Below, one piece after another: positions 17,186-26,066 of a stretch of 54,722 bases of DNA. The translations under genes and the position numbers were made by a program. A model generated the notes under the pieces. The model searched no databases, had not been told where the DNA came from, and saw nothing but the letters and a program-made list of their open reading frames with translations. Every line of letters begins with the position of its first letter. The stretch's first letter is position 1. The DNA is from Pseudomonadota bacterium. GTDB taxonomy: Bacteria; Desulfobacterota; Syntrophorhabdia; Syntrophorhabdales; Syntrophorhabdaceae. The stretch lies in the NCBI GenBank assembly GCA_026388315.1, contig JAPLKA010000072.1, forward strand, positions 1 to 54,722. The letters run 5' to 3'.

Positions 17186-18190
17186 TTATTTTGAGTAGGA
17201 CCCTATCTTCTTTAAGAAAAAATCATACCAAGCAGTACCGAAAGTGCCCTTGTATTTATCATAAACAGGACTTACAGCCTTTTTAAAGACCGCCCTGTCC
17301 TCGACGCTTAACGTGTATATATCTACCCGTTGTGTTAGGGCCTTCTCCATTGCATAATCCCCGCTTTTTGTGATTGCCTGCCGGTTGACCGTTATCTGAA
17401 CCTCGGCGGCCTCCCTGAAAACCTTCTGCTGATCCGGGGTGAGGGACTTCCAGAATTTACTGTTCACTACCACAGGACATTCATTAAGGATATGATTTGT
17501 TATGGTGGCGAATTTATTCACCTCTGTAAATTTCATCATAACAGATGTATAAAGCGAATTGTCCTGACCGTCGATCATCTTTTGCTGCAAAGCATTGTAA
17601 ACTTCCGGCAGGGGGAGGCTGGTTGGATTCGCGCCAAGCGCCTTAAATGTATCAATGAATATAGGGCTCACAGTGACACGTATTTTTAAACCCCTTAAAT
17701 CATCCGGTTTCTTTATCTGCCTCTTTGAATTTGTCATGTCCCCAAAACCGTTTTCGGTATATCCTATAAAAACAAAACCCTTGGGATCACAGTATTGGGC
17801 AAGCCTTTCCATTATTTCCTTATCTTCGAGAACCTTATAGGCAGCCTCTTTGCTTGGAAAGACAAAGGGCAATTCTATAATGCCGAACTCAGGCACAAAA
17901 TTGGCAAGCACCCCGGAAGATACAGTCGCCACATGAAGAGAACCTGCCCGAACCTGTTCCGCCAAAGAGCGTTCGCCGCCAAGCTGACCGAGGGGAAACA
18001 CCCGGACTTCCATGCTGCCCTTAGATTTTTCATTTATATATTTTGCAAACGCCAACGCCCCGAGATGCTGCGGATGGTCAAGCGATGACATGTGACCGTA
18101 TTTAATGACAGTCTGTGCTTTTGCAAGGATAAAAGATGAAAAGACAAGGGTGGTTACCGTCAATAGTATAAGGGTGGTTTTCTTGAACAT
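17186..18190 (-). CDS. dctP: TRAP transporter substrate-binding protein (DctP family)
   Basis: The signal peptide ends near residue 25 (ILAKAQT). The mature protein has the DctP family features KYGHMSSLDHPQHLGA, then an arginine-containing LKIRVTVSP motif that binds the carboxylate, and NEC/PVVVNSKFW. It would capture an organic acid in the periplasm for a DctQM permease. No DctQ or DctM gene is adjacent, so it must use a distant permease. It is the first gene of the LarA/CorA operon. A GGAGGTG ribosome site precedes the ATG. Confidence 0.9.
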   Translation of the reverse strand: MFKKTTLILLTVTTLVFSSFILAKAQTVIKYGHMSSLDHPQHLGALAFAKYINEKSKGSMEVRVFPLGQLGGERSLAEQVRAGSLHVATVSSGVLANFVPEFGIIELPFVFPSKEAAYKVLEDKEIMERLAQYCDPKGFVFIGYTENGFGDMTNSKRQIKKPDDLRGLKIRVTVSPIFIDTFKALGANPTSLPLPEVYNALQQKMIDGQDNSLYTSVMMKFTEVNKFATITNHILNECPVVVNSKFWKSLTPDQQKVFREAAEVQITVNRQAITKSGDYAMEKALTQRVDIYTLSVEDRAVFKKAVSPVYDKYKGTFGTAWYDFFLKKIGSYSK

Positions 18191-18227
18191 GGCACCTCCG
18201 CTTCCCCAAGGTTTTTAAATCTGGGAA

Positions 18228-18256
18228 ATTCTCATATAAAATCCTATGCTTGTCAA
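18228..18256 (-). promoter_or_regulatory. probable promoter of the TRAP/LarA/CorA operon
   Basis: On the minus strand TTGACA (18256-18251) and GAGAAT (18233-18228) are 17 bases apart, 38 bases upstream of the dctP start codon. Confidence 0.55.
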
Positions 18257-18339
18257 ACAAAAAACCTACTCGAAGAAGATTGATACAATTTTTTACACTA
18301 TATGCTGAAATTATTAGCGACACCAAATCCCTTATTGTG

Positions 18340-18368
18340 TTGACAAATAGATTTTTTATATTTTAAAT
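18340..18368 (+). promoter_or_regulatory. probable promoter of the first branched-chain amino acid binding protein
   Basis: TTGACA (18340-18345) and TTAAAT (18363-18368) are 17 bases apart. A very similar arrangement (TTGACAAATA, then TATATTTTAAA) precedes the second binding protein gene, suggesting both promoter and gene were duplicated. Confidence 0.55.
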
Positions 18369-18401
18369 GAACTATAAATAAAAACTTGAAAGGGGTGTGT
18401 T

Positions 18402-19616
18402 ATGAAAAAAACATTATTTTTTGCAACGCTCTTGCTTGTTCTGCTCGGCCTGCATATAGTTTTTTCTGTGTCCCATGCAGCAGACACTATCAAGGTGGGT
18501 ATTGTCGATACATATTCCGGGCCAGCGACAACATATACACAAGACGTCCTCGATGGATTCACTCTGGCCATAAACCAGGTGAACGCAAAAGGCGGAGTGC
18601 TTGGAAAGAAGATTATTTTTGTGACGCGGGACGACAAATTTAAGCCGGATATTGCCCTATCGATGGCAAAAGAGCTTGTGTTAAAAGAACGCGTTGATCT
18701 CCTCATGGGCTCCACAAATAGCGGTGGCGCACTTGCCATATCGGATTTTGCGAAGAAGGAAAAAGTACCGTTTATTGTAACCGATGCAAAAAGCGATAAA
18801 ATTGTAGGAGAAAAGGGCCACCGGTATGTTTTCAACGCAAACGAGAACACTATGATGATCGGGAAGGCGACAGCGATCGCACTTTCCAAGAAGCCTTATG
18901 TGAAGTATTGGATCATGGGAGAAGACTATGAATTTGGTCATGCCTGTGCGGATGCTATCTGGAACAACCTTAAGGCTCTGAAGCCTAACGTGCAGTTGCT
19001 CGGGCAGTCATGGAGAAAGGTGGGAGAGGTTGATTTGACTCCGTACCTGAGCGGTGCTCTCCAGGCTAACCCGGACTGTATAATAAGTGCATCGGGCGGA
19101 GGCGGTGTAGTGAATTTTCTCAAGTCAGTTAAGACGCTAGGTTTAGCCCAAAAGATTCCCATTTATCAGCATTACGCAACGGACACCCTTGCGCTGGCAC
19201 CCCTCGGCCTGGAAGCCCCGGAGGGAGTCATGGGAAGCTCAAGCTATCATTTCTACTATCCAAATATACCGGAAAACAAGGCATTTACAGAGGAGTTCAG
19301 GAAGACCTACAAGAAGTACCCCGGGTCCACGGCGCTATACGGCTATTCTGCCGGCATGTTCATAGCAAAGGCATACCAGAAGGCGGGAAAAGTTGATACT
19401 GAACGCTTCATTGATGCCCTGGAAGGTCTTGTCATAGACAGTCCCATCGGAAAGCTTGAGATGCGTGCCTGCGATCACCAGGTCACCCTGCCCATGTATT
19501 ATGGGGTCACAAGGAAAGTGCCCGGCTATGATTTTCTCCTGGGCGCGGATATGGTAACGATTCCTGGAAAGGATTACTTGCCGACCTGCGAAGAAATGAT
19601 GAAATTGCGTAAATAG
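18402..19616 (+). CDS. ABC transporter substrate-binding protein, Leu/Ile/Val family (copy 1)
   Basis: A signal peptide (cleaved near SHAADTIKVG) leads into a periplasmic binding protein of the LivJ/LivK type, 404 residues. The start of the mature domain reads IKVGIVDTYSGPATTYTQDV. It is a close paralogue of the next gene: same length, same C-terminal ending (DYLPTCEEMMKLRK against DYMPTCDEVKKVRK). Together they probably give one permease two ligand specificities. Family members also bind aromatic or aliphatic acids, so the ligand is open. AAAGGGGTG precedes the ATG. Confidence 0.9.
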   Translation: MKKTLFFATLLLVLLGLHIVFSVSHAADTIKVGIVDTYSGPATTYTQDVLDGFTLAINQVNAKGGVLGKKIIFVTRDDKFKPDIALSMAKELVLKERVDLLMGSTNSGGALAISDFAKKEKVPFIVTDAKSDKIVGEKGHRYVFNANENTMMIGKATAIALSKKPYVKYWIMGEDYEFGHACADAIWNNLKALKPNVQLLGQSWRKVGEVDLTPYLSGALQANPDCIISASGGGGVVNFLKSVKTLGLAQKIPIYQHYATDTLALAPLGLEAPEGVMGSSSYHFYYPNIPENKAFTEEFRKTYKKYPGSTALYGYSAGMFIAKAYQKAGKVDTERFIDALEGLVIDSPIGKLEMRACDHQVTLPMYYGVTRKVPGYDFLLGADMVTIPGKDYLPTCEEMMKLRK

Positions 19617-19626
19617 AGTGTTTTTG

Positions 19627-19654
19627 TTGACAAATAACGGCGTATATTTTAAAA
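19627..19654 (+). promoter_or_regulatory. probable promoter of the second binding protein
   Basis: TTGACA (19627-19632) and TTAAAA (19649-19654) are 16 bases apart. The sequence between genes resembles the one upstream of copy 1, so this is probably an internal promoter created by duplication. Confidence 0.45.
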
Positions 19655-19709
19655 GTTTCCATATAAGGATAAAAGAATAGGCAGTAAAAAACACAAAAGG
19701 GGTGCAGTT

Positions 19710-20924
19710 ATGAAAAAAACAGTATTACTTTCCATGTCTTTGTTGTTTTTTGTCGGTTTGTTTATGATATGTCCACTCACGAATGCCCAAAGCACAATAA
19801 AGGTTGGCATTGTTGATACCTACACAGGGCCAGCAACAACATTCACAATGGATGTGCTTGACGGTTTCAAGCTTGCAGTCGATAAAATTAATGCAAAGGG
19901 CGGTGTTCTCGGGAAAAAGATCGAATATACTACACGCGACGAGAAGTTTAAACCGGATATCGGCCTTGCCATGGCAAAAGAGCTTGTACTGAAGGAAAAG
20001 GTTGACATCCTCATGGGTACGATCAACAGCTCAACAACCCTTGCTATTTCCGATTTCGTGAAAAAAGAGAAGGTACCGTTTTTTGTGACCTTTGCAAAAA
20101 GCGATAAGATCATAGGCGAAAAAGGACACAAGTATGTATTCAATATGAACGAAAATACCGCTATGGCAGGAAGGGCGGCAGCCGTTGCACTGGCGAAAAA
20201 ACCATACGTAAAATACTGGATTGCCGGTGATGATTATGAATACGGACGCGCCATTGCCGAAAACGTATGGAATAACCTGAAAAAGCTGAAACCACAGGTC
20301 CAGAAGGTCGGAGAGTCGTGGTGGAAGGTCGGAGAAGCAGATTTTACACCATATATCACCCAGATTCTCGCAGCAAAGCCTGATTTTATCATAGTAGCCA
20401 CCGGTGGCTCTGGTATGGTCAATTTTCAGAAGGCCGCAAAGGCAACCGGTTTAAGCCAGAAAATACCGTTCTATCAGCATACGGCCATCGAACTTTCTGT
20501 TCTGAAACCCCAGGGCCAAAATGCACCGGAGGGTGTCTACGGAACAGCCAACTACTTCTTCTACTATCCTGATACACCTGCGAACAAAGCATTTGTAGAT
20601 GAATTTAAGAAGGCATACAACAGAGAGCCGAGAATAGGCGCCCTCTCCGGTTATATGACCGCCCAGTTCATAGCCGAAGGGTATAAGAAGGCCGGCAAGA
20701 TTGACACAGAAGGTCTGATCAAGGCCCTCGAAGGCATGTCGCTTGACAGCCCCGTGGGTCCCCTGGCAATCAGAGGGTGTGACCACCAGCTTGAGCTTCC
20801 CATGTATTTCGGAGTTACGAAGAAGGATCCCAAATATGATTTTCTCGTAGCAGGCGATATCCAGATAATCCAGGCAAAAGACTACATGCCTACCTGTGAT
20901 GAGGTAAAAAAGGTCCGTAAGTAG
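19710..20924 (+). CDS. ABC transporter substrate-binding protein, Leu/Ile/Val family (copy 2)
   Basis: This 404-residue exported binding protein is a tandem paralogue of the preceding gene. Its mature domain starts near AQSTIKVGIVDTYTGPATTF. The two share the same exact length and most landmark segments, including KFKPDI near residue 90 and KKPYVKYWI near 165. The gene is followed within 25 bases by the LivH permease gene, so this copy is the more direct member of the operon. AAAAGGGGTG precedes the ATG. Confidence 0.92.
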   Translation: MKKTVLLSMSLLFFVGLFMICPLTNAQSTIKVGIVDTYTGPATTFTMDVLDGFKLAVDKINAKGGVLGKKIEYTTRDEKFKPDIGLAMAKELVLKEKVDILMGTINSSTTLAISDFVKKEKVPFFVTFAKSDKIIGEKGHKYVFNMNENTAMAGRAAAVALAKKPYVKYWIAGDDYEYGRAIAENVWNNLKKLKPQVQKVGESWWKVGEADFTPYITQILAAKPDFIIVATGGSGMVNFQKAAKATGLSQKIPFYQHTAIELSVLKPQGQNAPEGVYGTANYFFYYPDTPANKAFVDEFKKAYNREPRIGALSGYMTAQFIAEGYKKAGKIDTEGLIKALEGMSLDSPVGPLAIRGCDHQLELPMYFGVTKKDPKYDFLVAGDIQIIQAKDYMPTCDEVKKVRK

Positions 20925-20949
20925 GAATCCTCCAAAAGGAGTTCAATAG

Positions 20950-21849
20950 ATGGATTTTATCTATTCGATAATACCAGCGGGTGTTTTGTCACAGGTTTTT
21001 GTGGGTTTGAGCCGTACCACTATACTCTTCATTGTGGCATCAGGTTTAAGCCTCATCCTTGGTGTCTTGAGGATCCCCAACGTCGCCCACGGTTCACTCT
21101 ATATGATAGGGGCTTTTACCGCTTTCACGGTGACAAAAATATTCGGCAGTGGTTCTGCCGGTTTCTGGATGGCCCTCATCATTGCCCCTCTCGTTGTGGC
21201 CTTTATAAGCCTTATCGCGGAAAGGGGGATGTTTCAATTCCTCTACGAACGGGAACACCTCATGCTCCTCCTTCTTACCTTTGCGTTTTCCCTCGTTTTT
21301 GGTGACCTTGTAAAACTTGTATGGGGCGGCGAGTACAAATCAGTACCGGTGCCCCATATTTTTCAGGGTTTTGTACCCCTCTTCGGAGGCCTTCCCTTCC
21401 CCCTCTACAACCTCTTCCTCCTCGTTGCGGGCCCCGTTGTGGCAATACTCCTCTGGCTTCTGACGAATAAGACCAAAATTGGAAAGATTGCACGGGCAGC
21501 AGCAGTAGACAGGGAGATGGTGGGCGCTGTGGGCATCAATGTAAGCTGGGTCTTTGCCACTGTCTTTGTCATCGGCTGTTACCTTGCCGGCCTTGGGGGT
21601 GTCCTTGTGGCGCCTACGGTGAGCGTTACCCTCGGCATGGACCATAACCTCATTATAGAGGCATTCCTCATTGTTATTATGGGAGGATTGGGGAACATCT
21701 GGGGGGCGCTGCTCGGCGCCTTGATATTTGGCCTAACACAGTCGATGGGCATTCTCATATGGCCCCAATTCGGTATAATCTTCCCTTACCTCGCAGTGGT
21801 TATTGTGCTGTTGTTCAGGCCTACCGGGCTCCTCAAGTCTACATGGTAA
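20950..21849 (+). CDS. livH: branched-chain amino acid ABC transporter permease LivH
   Basis: This 299-residue inner-membrane permease has about eight hydrophobic segments. The family signature is visible in LSLILGVLRIPNVAHGSLYM near the N-terminus and in GGLGNIWGALLGALIFGLTQ near the C-terminus. The AAARA-type coupling region is KIGKIARAAAVDREMVGAVG, which contacts the ATPase. It forms the membrane channel with LivM. An AAAGGAG ribosome site precedes the ATG. It is 10 bases before livM. Confidence 0.94.
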   Translation: MDFIYSIIPAGVLSQVFVGLSRTTILFIVASGLSLILGVLRIPNVAHGSLYMIGAFTAFTVTKIFGSGSAGFWMALIIAPLVVAFISLIAERGMFQFLYEREHLMLLLLTFAFSLVFGDLVKLVWGGEYKSVPVPHIFQGFVPLFGGLPFPLYNLFLLVAGPVVAILLWLLTNKTKIGKIARAAAVDREMVGAVGINVSWVFATVFVIGCYLAGLGGVLVAPTVSVTLGMDHNLIIEAFLIVIMGGLGNIWGALLGALIFGLTQSMGILIWPQFGIIFPYLAVVIVLLFRPTGLLKSTW

Positions 21850-21859
21850 CGGAGTGCAT

Positions 21860-22801
21860 ATGAGAAAGAAAACCCTTCTATGGCTGAGCGCGGGCATCAT
21901 CGTTCTCCTGCTGTTCCCCACATTTCTCCCGCGATTCTATGTGTACCTCGCATCGATTATTCTGCTCTATGGTCTCCTTGCCACAAGTCTGAACCTTGTC
22001 CTCGGATACGGAGGGATTTTCCAGTTCCACCACTGCGTATTTTATGGGGTTGGCGCCTATGGGACAACGCTTATGCTCACAAAGACAGGGCTGCCTGCTG
22101 TGTTCGCATTTTTTGCGGGGCCTCTCGTGTCTGCCGCATTCGGACTGATTATGGGTATCATCTGTATCCGCCTCTCCAAGCTCTATTTTGGCATGTTGCA
22201 GATATCTCTCGGTTCCCTTGTCTGGGCTATTGTATACCGGTGGTATTCCTTTACCGGAGGCGATGACGGGATCCATGGCATACCCATTCCGGAGATGCTT
22301 TCATCACCAAATAGCGCTTACTACTATACGCTCACAGTAACCATTGTGTGTCTTTTTGTAATGCGGAAAATCATCAACTCCCCCTTCGGAAGTGCTCTCC
22401 AGGGGATACGGGACAACCCGGTGAGAAGTGAGATGATCGGGATAAACGTCAGGAGGCATCAGCTCCTCGCCCTTGTCGTTGCGGGGTTCTTTGCGGGGGT
22501 TGCAGGGTCTCTCTTTGTTGTTGTTGATAATACGGTTTTTCCGGATATGCTCTTCTGGACCCTTTCGCTGGAAATATTTATTATGTGCCTGCTGGGGGGG
22601 TGGTTTACATTCCTGGGACCCATGCTCGGCGCTGCCATCATTATTGCCCTGAGAACGTTTGTGAGTACCTATACCGTCTACTGGGCACTTGTTCTCGGTA
22701 TTATCATGATGCTCGTCATCTTTTTCCTGCCCAACGGCATCCTTGGCTATGTTGAGGAAAAATTCAAAAAGGGATTTATAGAACCGGAAATAAAGGAGTA
22801 A
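21860..22801 (+). CDS. livM: branched-chain amino acid ABC transporter permease LivM
   Basis: The second membrane subunit starts at 21860 (MRKKTLLWLS), after a GGAGTG ribosome site. It has about nine hydrophobic segments. Family landmarks are SLNLVLGYGGIFQFHHCVFY, LQGIRDNPVRSEMIGINV (the ATPase coupling loop) and LLGGWFTFLGPMLGA. It pairs with LivH. Its end is 3 bases from the GTG of livG. Confidence 0.94.
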   Translation: MRKKTLLWLSAGIIVLLLFPTFLPRFYVYLASIILLYGLLATSLNLVLGYGGIFQFHHCVFYGVGAYGTTLMLTKTGLPAVFAFFAGPLVSAAFGLIMGIICIRLSKLYFGMLQISLGSLVWAIVYRWYSFTGGDDGIHGIPIPEMLSSPNSAYYYTLTVTIVCLFVMRKIINSPFGSALQGIRDNPVRSEMIGINVRRHQLLALVVAGFFAGVAGSLFVVVDNTVFPDMLFWTLSLEIFIMCLLGGWFTFLGPMLGAAIIIALRTFVSTYTVYWALVLGIIMMLVIFFLPNGILGYVEEKFKKGFIEPEIKE

Positions 22802-22804
22802 TCA

Positions 22805-23554
22805 GTGTTAGAGGTAACATCCATATCAAAGGCCTTTGATGGGTTCAAAGCGGTGAACAATGCGAACCTTACGGTGGAAAAGGGCGAGATTGTTGCAGTC
22901 ATCGGACCGAACGGGGCAGGAAAGACAACCCTCTTCAACCTCATTACAGGGATTATTAAGCCTGATTCCGGGAAGGTACTTTTCAAAGGGGAAGACATTA
23001 CGGGGCTTCCGCCCTATGAGGTATGCAGAAAGCGCATCTCCCGCTCCTTTCAGATAGTCAATGTGTTTCAAAGACTTACGGTTTTTGAAAATGTCCAGAT
23101 ATCCGTCCTGTCAAGACAGAAAAAGACCTGGAACCTCTTTACCCCCTCTACAAAGCTGGCGATCAAAGAGACAGACGATATCCTCGAAAGCGTCGGCCTC
23201 TTGAAGAAAAAAAACCGCACTACCGCCCTGCTCTCACATGGCGACCGTAAAGTCCTGGAGATCGCCATGGCCTTGGGGGGCAACCCGGAATTCCTTATCC
23301 TCGATGAACCCACTGCCGGCATGGCCGCAGAAGAGACCTCGCTGTGCATTGACCTCATTAAAAAGCTTTCCCTAACTATGGGGCTCACCATCCTTTTCTG
23401 TGAACATGACATGGAGATTATCTTCGGGATTGCCAACCGCATTATGGTTATGGTGAGAGGCGGCACGGTTATCCAGGGGTCCTGTGAGGAAGTGCGGTGC
23501 AATGAGGCGGTACAGGATGCGTATTTAGGGGGGAGTGACGTATGCTTAATGTAA
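22805..23554 (+). CDS. livG: branched-chain amino acid ABC transporter ATPase LivG
   Basis: This is the first ATPase of the Liv transporter, 249 residues. It has Walker A GPNGAGKTT, Walker B FLILDEPTAGM, and the degenerate signature LSHGDRKVLEIAMAL that is normal for LivG. The start is GTG at 22805 (translated LEVTSISKAF). The 3' end overlaps livF by 13 bases. Confidence 0.94.
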   Translation: MLEVTSISKAFDGFKAVNNANLTVEKGEIVAVIGPNGAGKTTLFNLITGIIKPDSGKVLFKGEDITGLPPYEVCRKRISRSFQIVNVFQRLTVFENVQISVLSRQKKTWNLFTPSTKLAIKETDDILESVGLLKKKNRTTALLSHGDRKVLEIAMALGGNPEFLILDEPTAGMAAEETSLCIDLIKKLSLTMGLTILFCEHDMEIIFGIANRIMVMVRGGTVIQGSCEEVRCNEAVQDAYLGGSDVCLM

Positions 23555-24231
23555 GGGGGATTGAGACATATTACGGCTTAAGCCATATCCTCTTCGATGT
23601 CTCCCTCGCCGTCAATAAAGGAGAGGTAGTGGGTCTTCTGGGGAGAAACGGTGCAGGTAAAAGCACCACCATGAGAAGCATCATGGGCCTTACCCCTCCG
23701 AAGAAAGGGCACATATCCTTTAACGATGAAGACATTACAGGCCACAAACCCTTTTTGCTCTTCAGAAAAGGGATCGGTTATGTCCCCGACGACAGAAGGG
23801 TCTTTGCAGATTTAAGTGTTGACGATAACCTTGAGATAGTCTTCCACAGGGGAACCGAATGGAATAAACAGAGGATATACGAGATTTTTCCCGCTCTCAG
23901 CGAAATGAAAACAAGAAGGGCAGGGCACTTAAGCGGCGGTGAACAGCAGATGCTCACCATTGCCAGGGCCCTTATGGGAGGGCCTGAGCTCCTTCTGCTT
24001 GACGAACCGACGGAAGGACTGGCGCCGCTTATTGTCCGCGACCTGGAAGAGCAGATACTTAAGCTGCGGGATGCGGGTATCAGCATCCTTCTGTCGGAAC
24101 AGAACGTAAGATCGGCGCTGAAGATGATCGGCAGAGCCTATGTCATCGATAACGGGAGAATTCGCTTTGAGGGAACCGTTGCCGAGCTCGAGGCGAACGA
24201 AGAAGTGAAGAAGAAGTATTTAATGGTATAG
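23542..24231 (+). CDS. livF: branched-chain amino acid ABC transporter ATPase LivF
   Basis: This is the second ATPase, 229 residues. It has Walker A GRNGAGKST, the full signature LSGGEQQMLTIARALM and Walker B LLLLDEPTEGL. GIGYVPDDRRVF is the Q-loop neighbourhood typical of LivF. It completes the transporter (two binding proteins, LivH, LivM, LivG, LivF). No terminator hairpin is evident after it. Confidence 0.95.
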   Translation: MLNVRGIETYYGLSHILFDVSLAVNKGEVVGLLGRNGAGKSTTMRSIMGLTPPKKGHISFNDEDITGHKPFLLFRKGIGYVPDDRRVFADLSVDDNLEIVFHRGTEWNKQRIYEIFPALSEMKTRRAGHLSGGEQQMLTIARALMGGPELLLLDEPTEGLAPLIVRDLEEQILKLRDAGISILLSEQNVRSALKMIGRAYVIDNGRIRFEGTVAELEANEEVKKKYLMV

Positions 24232-24288
24232 GCAATCACCCGCCTTACAGTCTAAACGCAATTCCTGTTTTTCATTTACCACCAACCA

Positions 24289-24582
24289 TCAACTATAAAC
24301 TGTTTCCAAGATCGGGACATTCAAGGTTTGCTGCAAAGCGATACCCTTGGGAAACGGGAGATTCCCCTGCCGGACAGACGCCCGAATCTCAGGAGACAGT
24401 TTCAAAAGTGAAATCGTGCGAGACAGTGTTCGTATTGACTTTCCAGAGATTTGGGAAGCTTCCGACACAGTGTCGGAAAAACCTTCCGATACATAATCGG
24501 GAGACCGCTCGTAGTTTACCAGGGCGCTCATCACCCCGTTCACATCATACCACTTTTCAGGAAAGAAACAGGTGAGAGGCAA
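24289..24582 (-). pseudogene. ParB/Spo0J-like protein remnant
   Basis: The readable frame (97 codons, TTG at 24582 or ATG at 24531) carries a ParB-type helix-turn-helix stretch. DTVSEASQISGKSIRT is followed by ISLLKLSPEIRASVRQGNL, matching the LLKL-P-E-x-R-x-x-V-x-x-G-x-L spacing of ParB central domains. The N-terminal nuclease/CTPase-like part is missing, and upstream the frame is interrupted by stops. A second remnant (37039-37203) shares the block YER...S...DTVS...ISGKSIRT. Two palindromes lie in the coding stretch. It is probably a decayed gene. Confidence 0.6.
24460..24478. repeat. perfect 19-nt palindrome in the ParB-like remnant
   Basis: Arms TTCCGACAC and GTGTCGGAA flank a single A. 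It encodes FSDTVSE on the minus strand. A weaker neighbour (CCGAT-ACATA-ATCGG) is at 24486-24500. The centre (AC-W-GT) is shared with the palindromes at 27629, 27744 and 37091, and roughly with those at 27621, 27808 and 27917. Confidence 0.85.
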
Positions 24583-25298
24583 TATGCTATGGGCAATAGG
24601 CGATATAAATCACGTGTGATTCAATCCCGACAGCGGAGGGACATCACGCAAGCCTTAATCCTGCCAGGCAGGACATCACGGAATTTAAGTTATAAATTGC
24701 CAAAAAAACAGCACTTTAAGCCCCAGAAATACAGTTTTGAGTGTTGGGTGCTAAGTTTTGTGTTATTTGAATTGACGTTTTCAACTCAAAACAGCTTTTA
24801 TGGTTTGGTCCGACCCAAATCGACATTCCTGACGCTGCCAAAAGAGTAAAATTCATGATTCTTTTCGGAGATTATGTGGGTAATGGCTACTTTCTGTAAT
24901 CCTCAACCTGATCTTGTGCTTCGACATAGCATGTTACAAGTGGTTATCGTTAAAATCGCAACAGATTTAAGATACACTTCAATAGTAGGCACCGACGTAC
25001 TTGAGTGCTGGGGAGCAATGGAACAGAAAATGCGGTTAACGACTTCACGAACCTCTTCAATGGAATCTTATGGGTTCCGCAGCGGTCACAGTTCTCCACG
25101 TAGGACAGTCTCCAATACCGAAGAAACATACCTCCCGGACTTCATTGTAGACATGGCAGCAGCTTCGCTGGTGCTGGTTCTTCGCAAGAGATTCGATGAT
25201 GTGGCAAATGGAAGTAAAGCAAAAATAACTTACCATTTCAATAACGGTTGTTATATAATGCAAACATATTATTTAATGACCTTTTATGGGGGTTCTCG
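24583..25298. other. region without a recognisable intact gene
   Basis: No convincing coding frame is seen on either strand. A long plus-strand frame from 24874 has no recognisable protein features and runs out of phase into the next real gene. A 14-nt palindrome (AATCAC-GT-GTGATT) is at 24608-24621. The stretch probably consists of decayed mobile or accessory DNA between the Liv operon and the next gene. Confidence 0.5.
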
Positions 25299-26066
25299 AT
25301 GCATGGGAAGATTATTCTGTCAGTCGTATTTTTTGTTTTCTTCGTATCCTTTGCCGTTGCAGGAGGAAAAGAATCCAAAGACCCCACAACAGGTATGGAA
25401 TTTGTCTTCGTCAAAAGCGGCTGCTATGATATGGGCGATACCTTCGGTGGCGGCGAACCAGATGAAAAACCTGCCCATAACGTCTGCGTCAGTGATTTCT
25501 ATATGGGTAAATACGAAGTTACACAGGGGCAGTGGAAAACCATCATGGGCAGCAATCCGTCATATTTCTCTTCCTACGGCGATACCTGCCCCGTAGAAAT
25601 GGTTTCGTGGAATGACATTGAGGAGTTCATTCAAAAGTTCAACAGCAAAACAGGCAAATCCTACCGTCTCCCCACCGAGGCAGAGTGGGAATATGCCGCA
25701 AGAAGCGGAGGCAAGAAAGAGAAATACGCAGGAACAAGCTCCGATTCAGACCTTAAAGACTATGCCTGGTATGGCTCTAATTCAGACAATGAAACCCATC
25801 CTGTAGGTCAGAAAAAACCCAACGGCCTTGGCATATACGACATGTCCGGCAATGTCTATGAATGGTGTCAGGATTGGTTCAGTTCTTATTACTATAAAAA
25901 CAGCCCCCGGAATAACCCTCAGGGTCCTTTTTCGGGCAGTAACCGTATGTTTCGCGGCGGTTCCTGGCTCAACGAACCGCCGCTTGTGCGGGCTTCCGAC
26001 CGGAACGACGACGATCCATCGGGCAGGTACAACCGCGTCGGTTTCCGCCTCCTGAGGACACCATAG
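25299..26066 (+). CDS. exported SUMF1/FGE-fold protein lacking the catalytic cysteines
   Basis: A signal peptide (HGKIILSVVFFVFFVSFAVA) precedes a formylglycine-generating-enzyme fold. Landmarks are FVKSGCYDMG, MGKYEVTQGQW, SYRLPTEAEWEYAARSGG, DMSGNVYEWCQDWF and FRGGSWLNE, ending VGFRLL. True FGE enzymes have two cysteines in the segment between GGSW and GFR. Here that segment has none, so sulfatase activation is unlikely; many bacterial members of the fold are structural or ligand-binding. I start at the ATG at 25299 because the signal peptide begins there. Confidence 0.85.
   Translation: MHGKIILSVVFFVFFVSFAVAGGKESKDPTTGMEFVFVKSGCYDMGDTFGGGEPDEKPAHNVCVSDFYMGKYEVTQGQWKTIMGSNPSYFSSYGDTCPVEMVSWNDIEEFIQKFNSKTGKSYRLPTEAEWEYAARSGGKKEKYAGTSSDSDLKDYAWYGSNSDNETHPVGQKKPNGLGIYDMSGNVYEWCQDWFSSYYYKNSPRNNPQGPFSGSNRMFRGGSWLNEPPLVRASDRNDDDPSGRYNRVGFRLLRTP

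Noticed and set aside
24874-25596. Long plus-strand open frame of 240 codons
   Set aside because: Its composition does not look like protein, it shows no known motif, and its 3' half runs out of phase through the clearly real SUMF1-fold gene.
25299-26066. Active formylglycine-generating enzyme for sulfatases
   Set aside because: The cysteine pair required for catalysis is absent from the C-terminal segment and no sulfatase gene is nearby.
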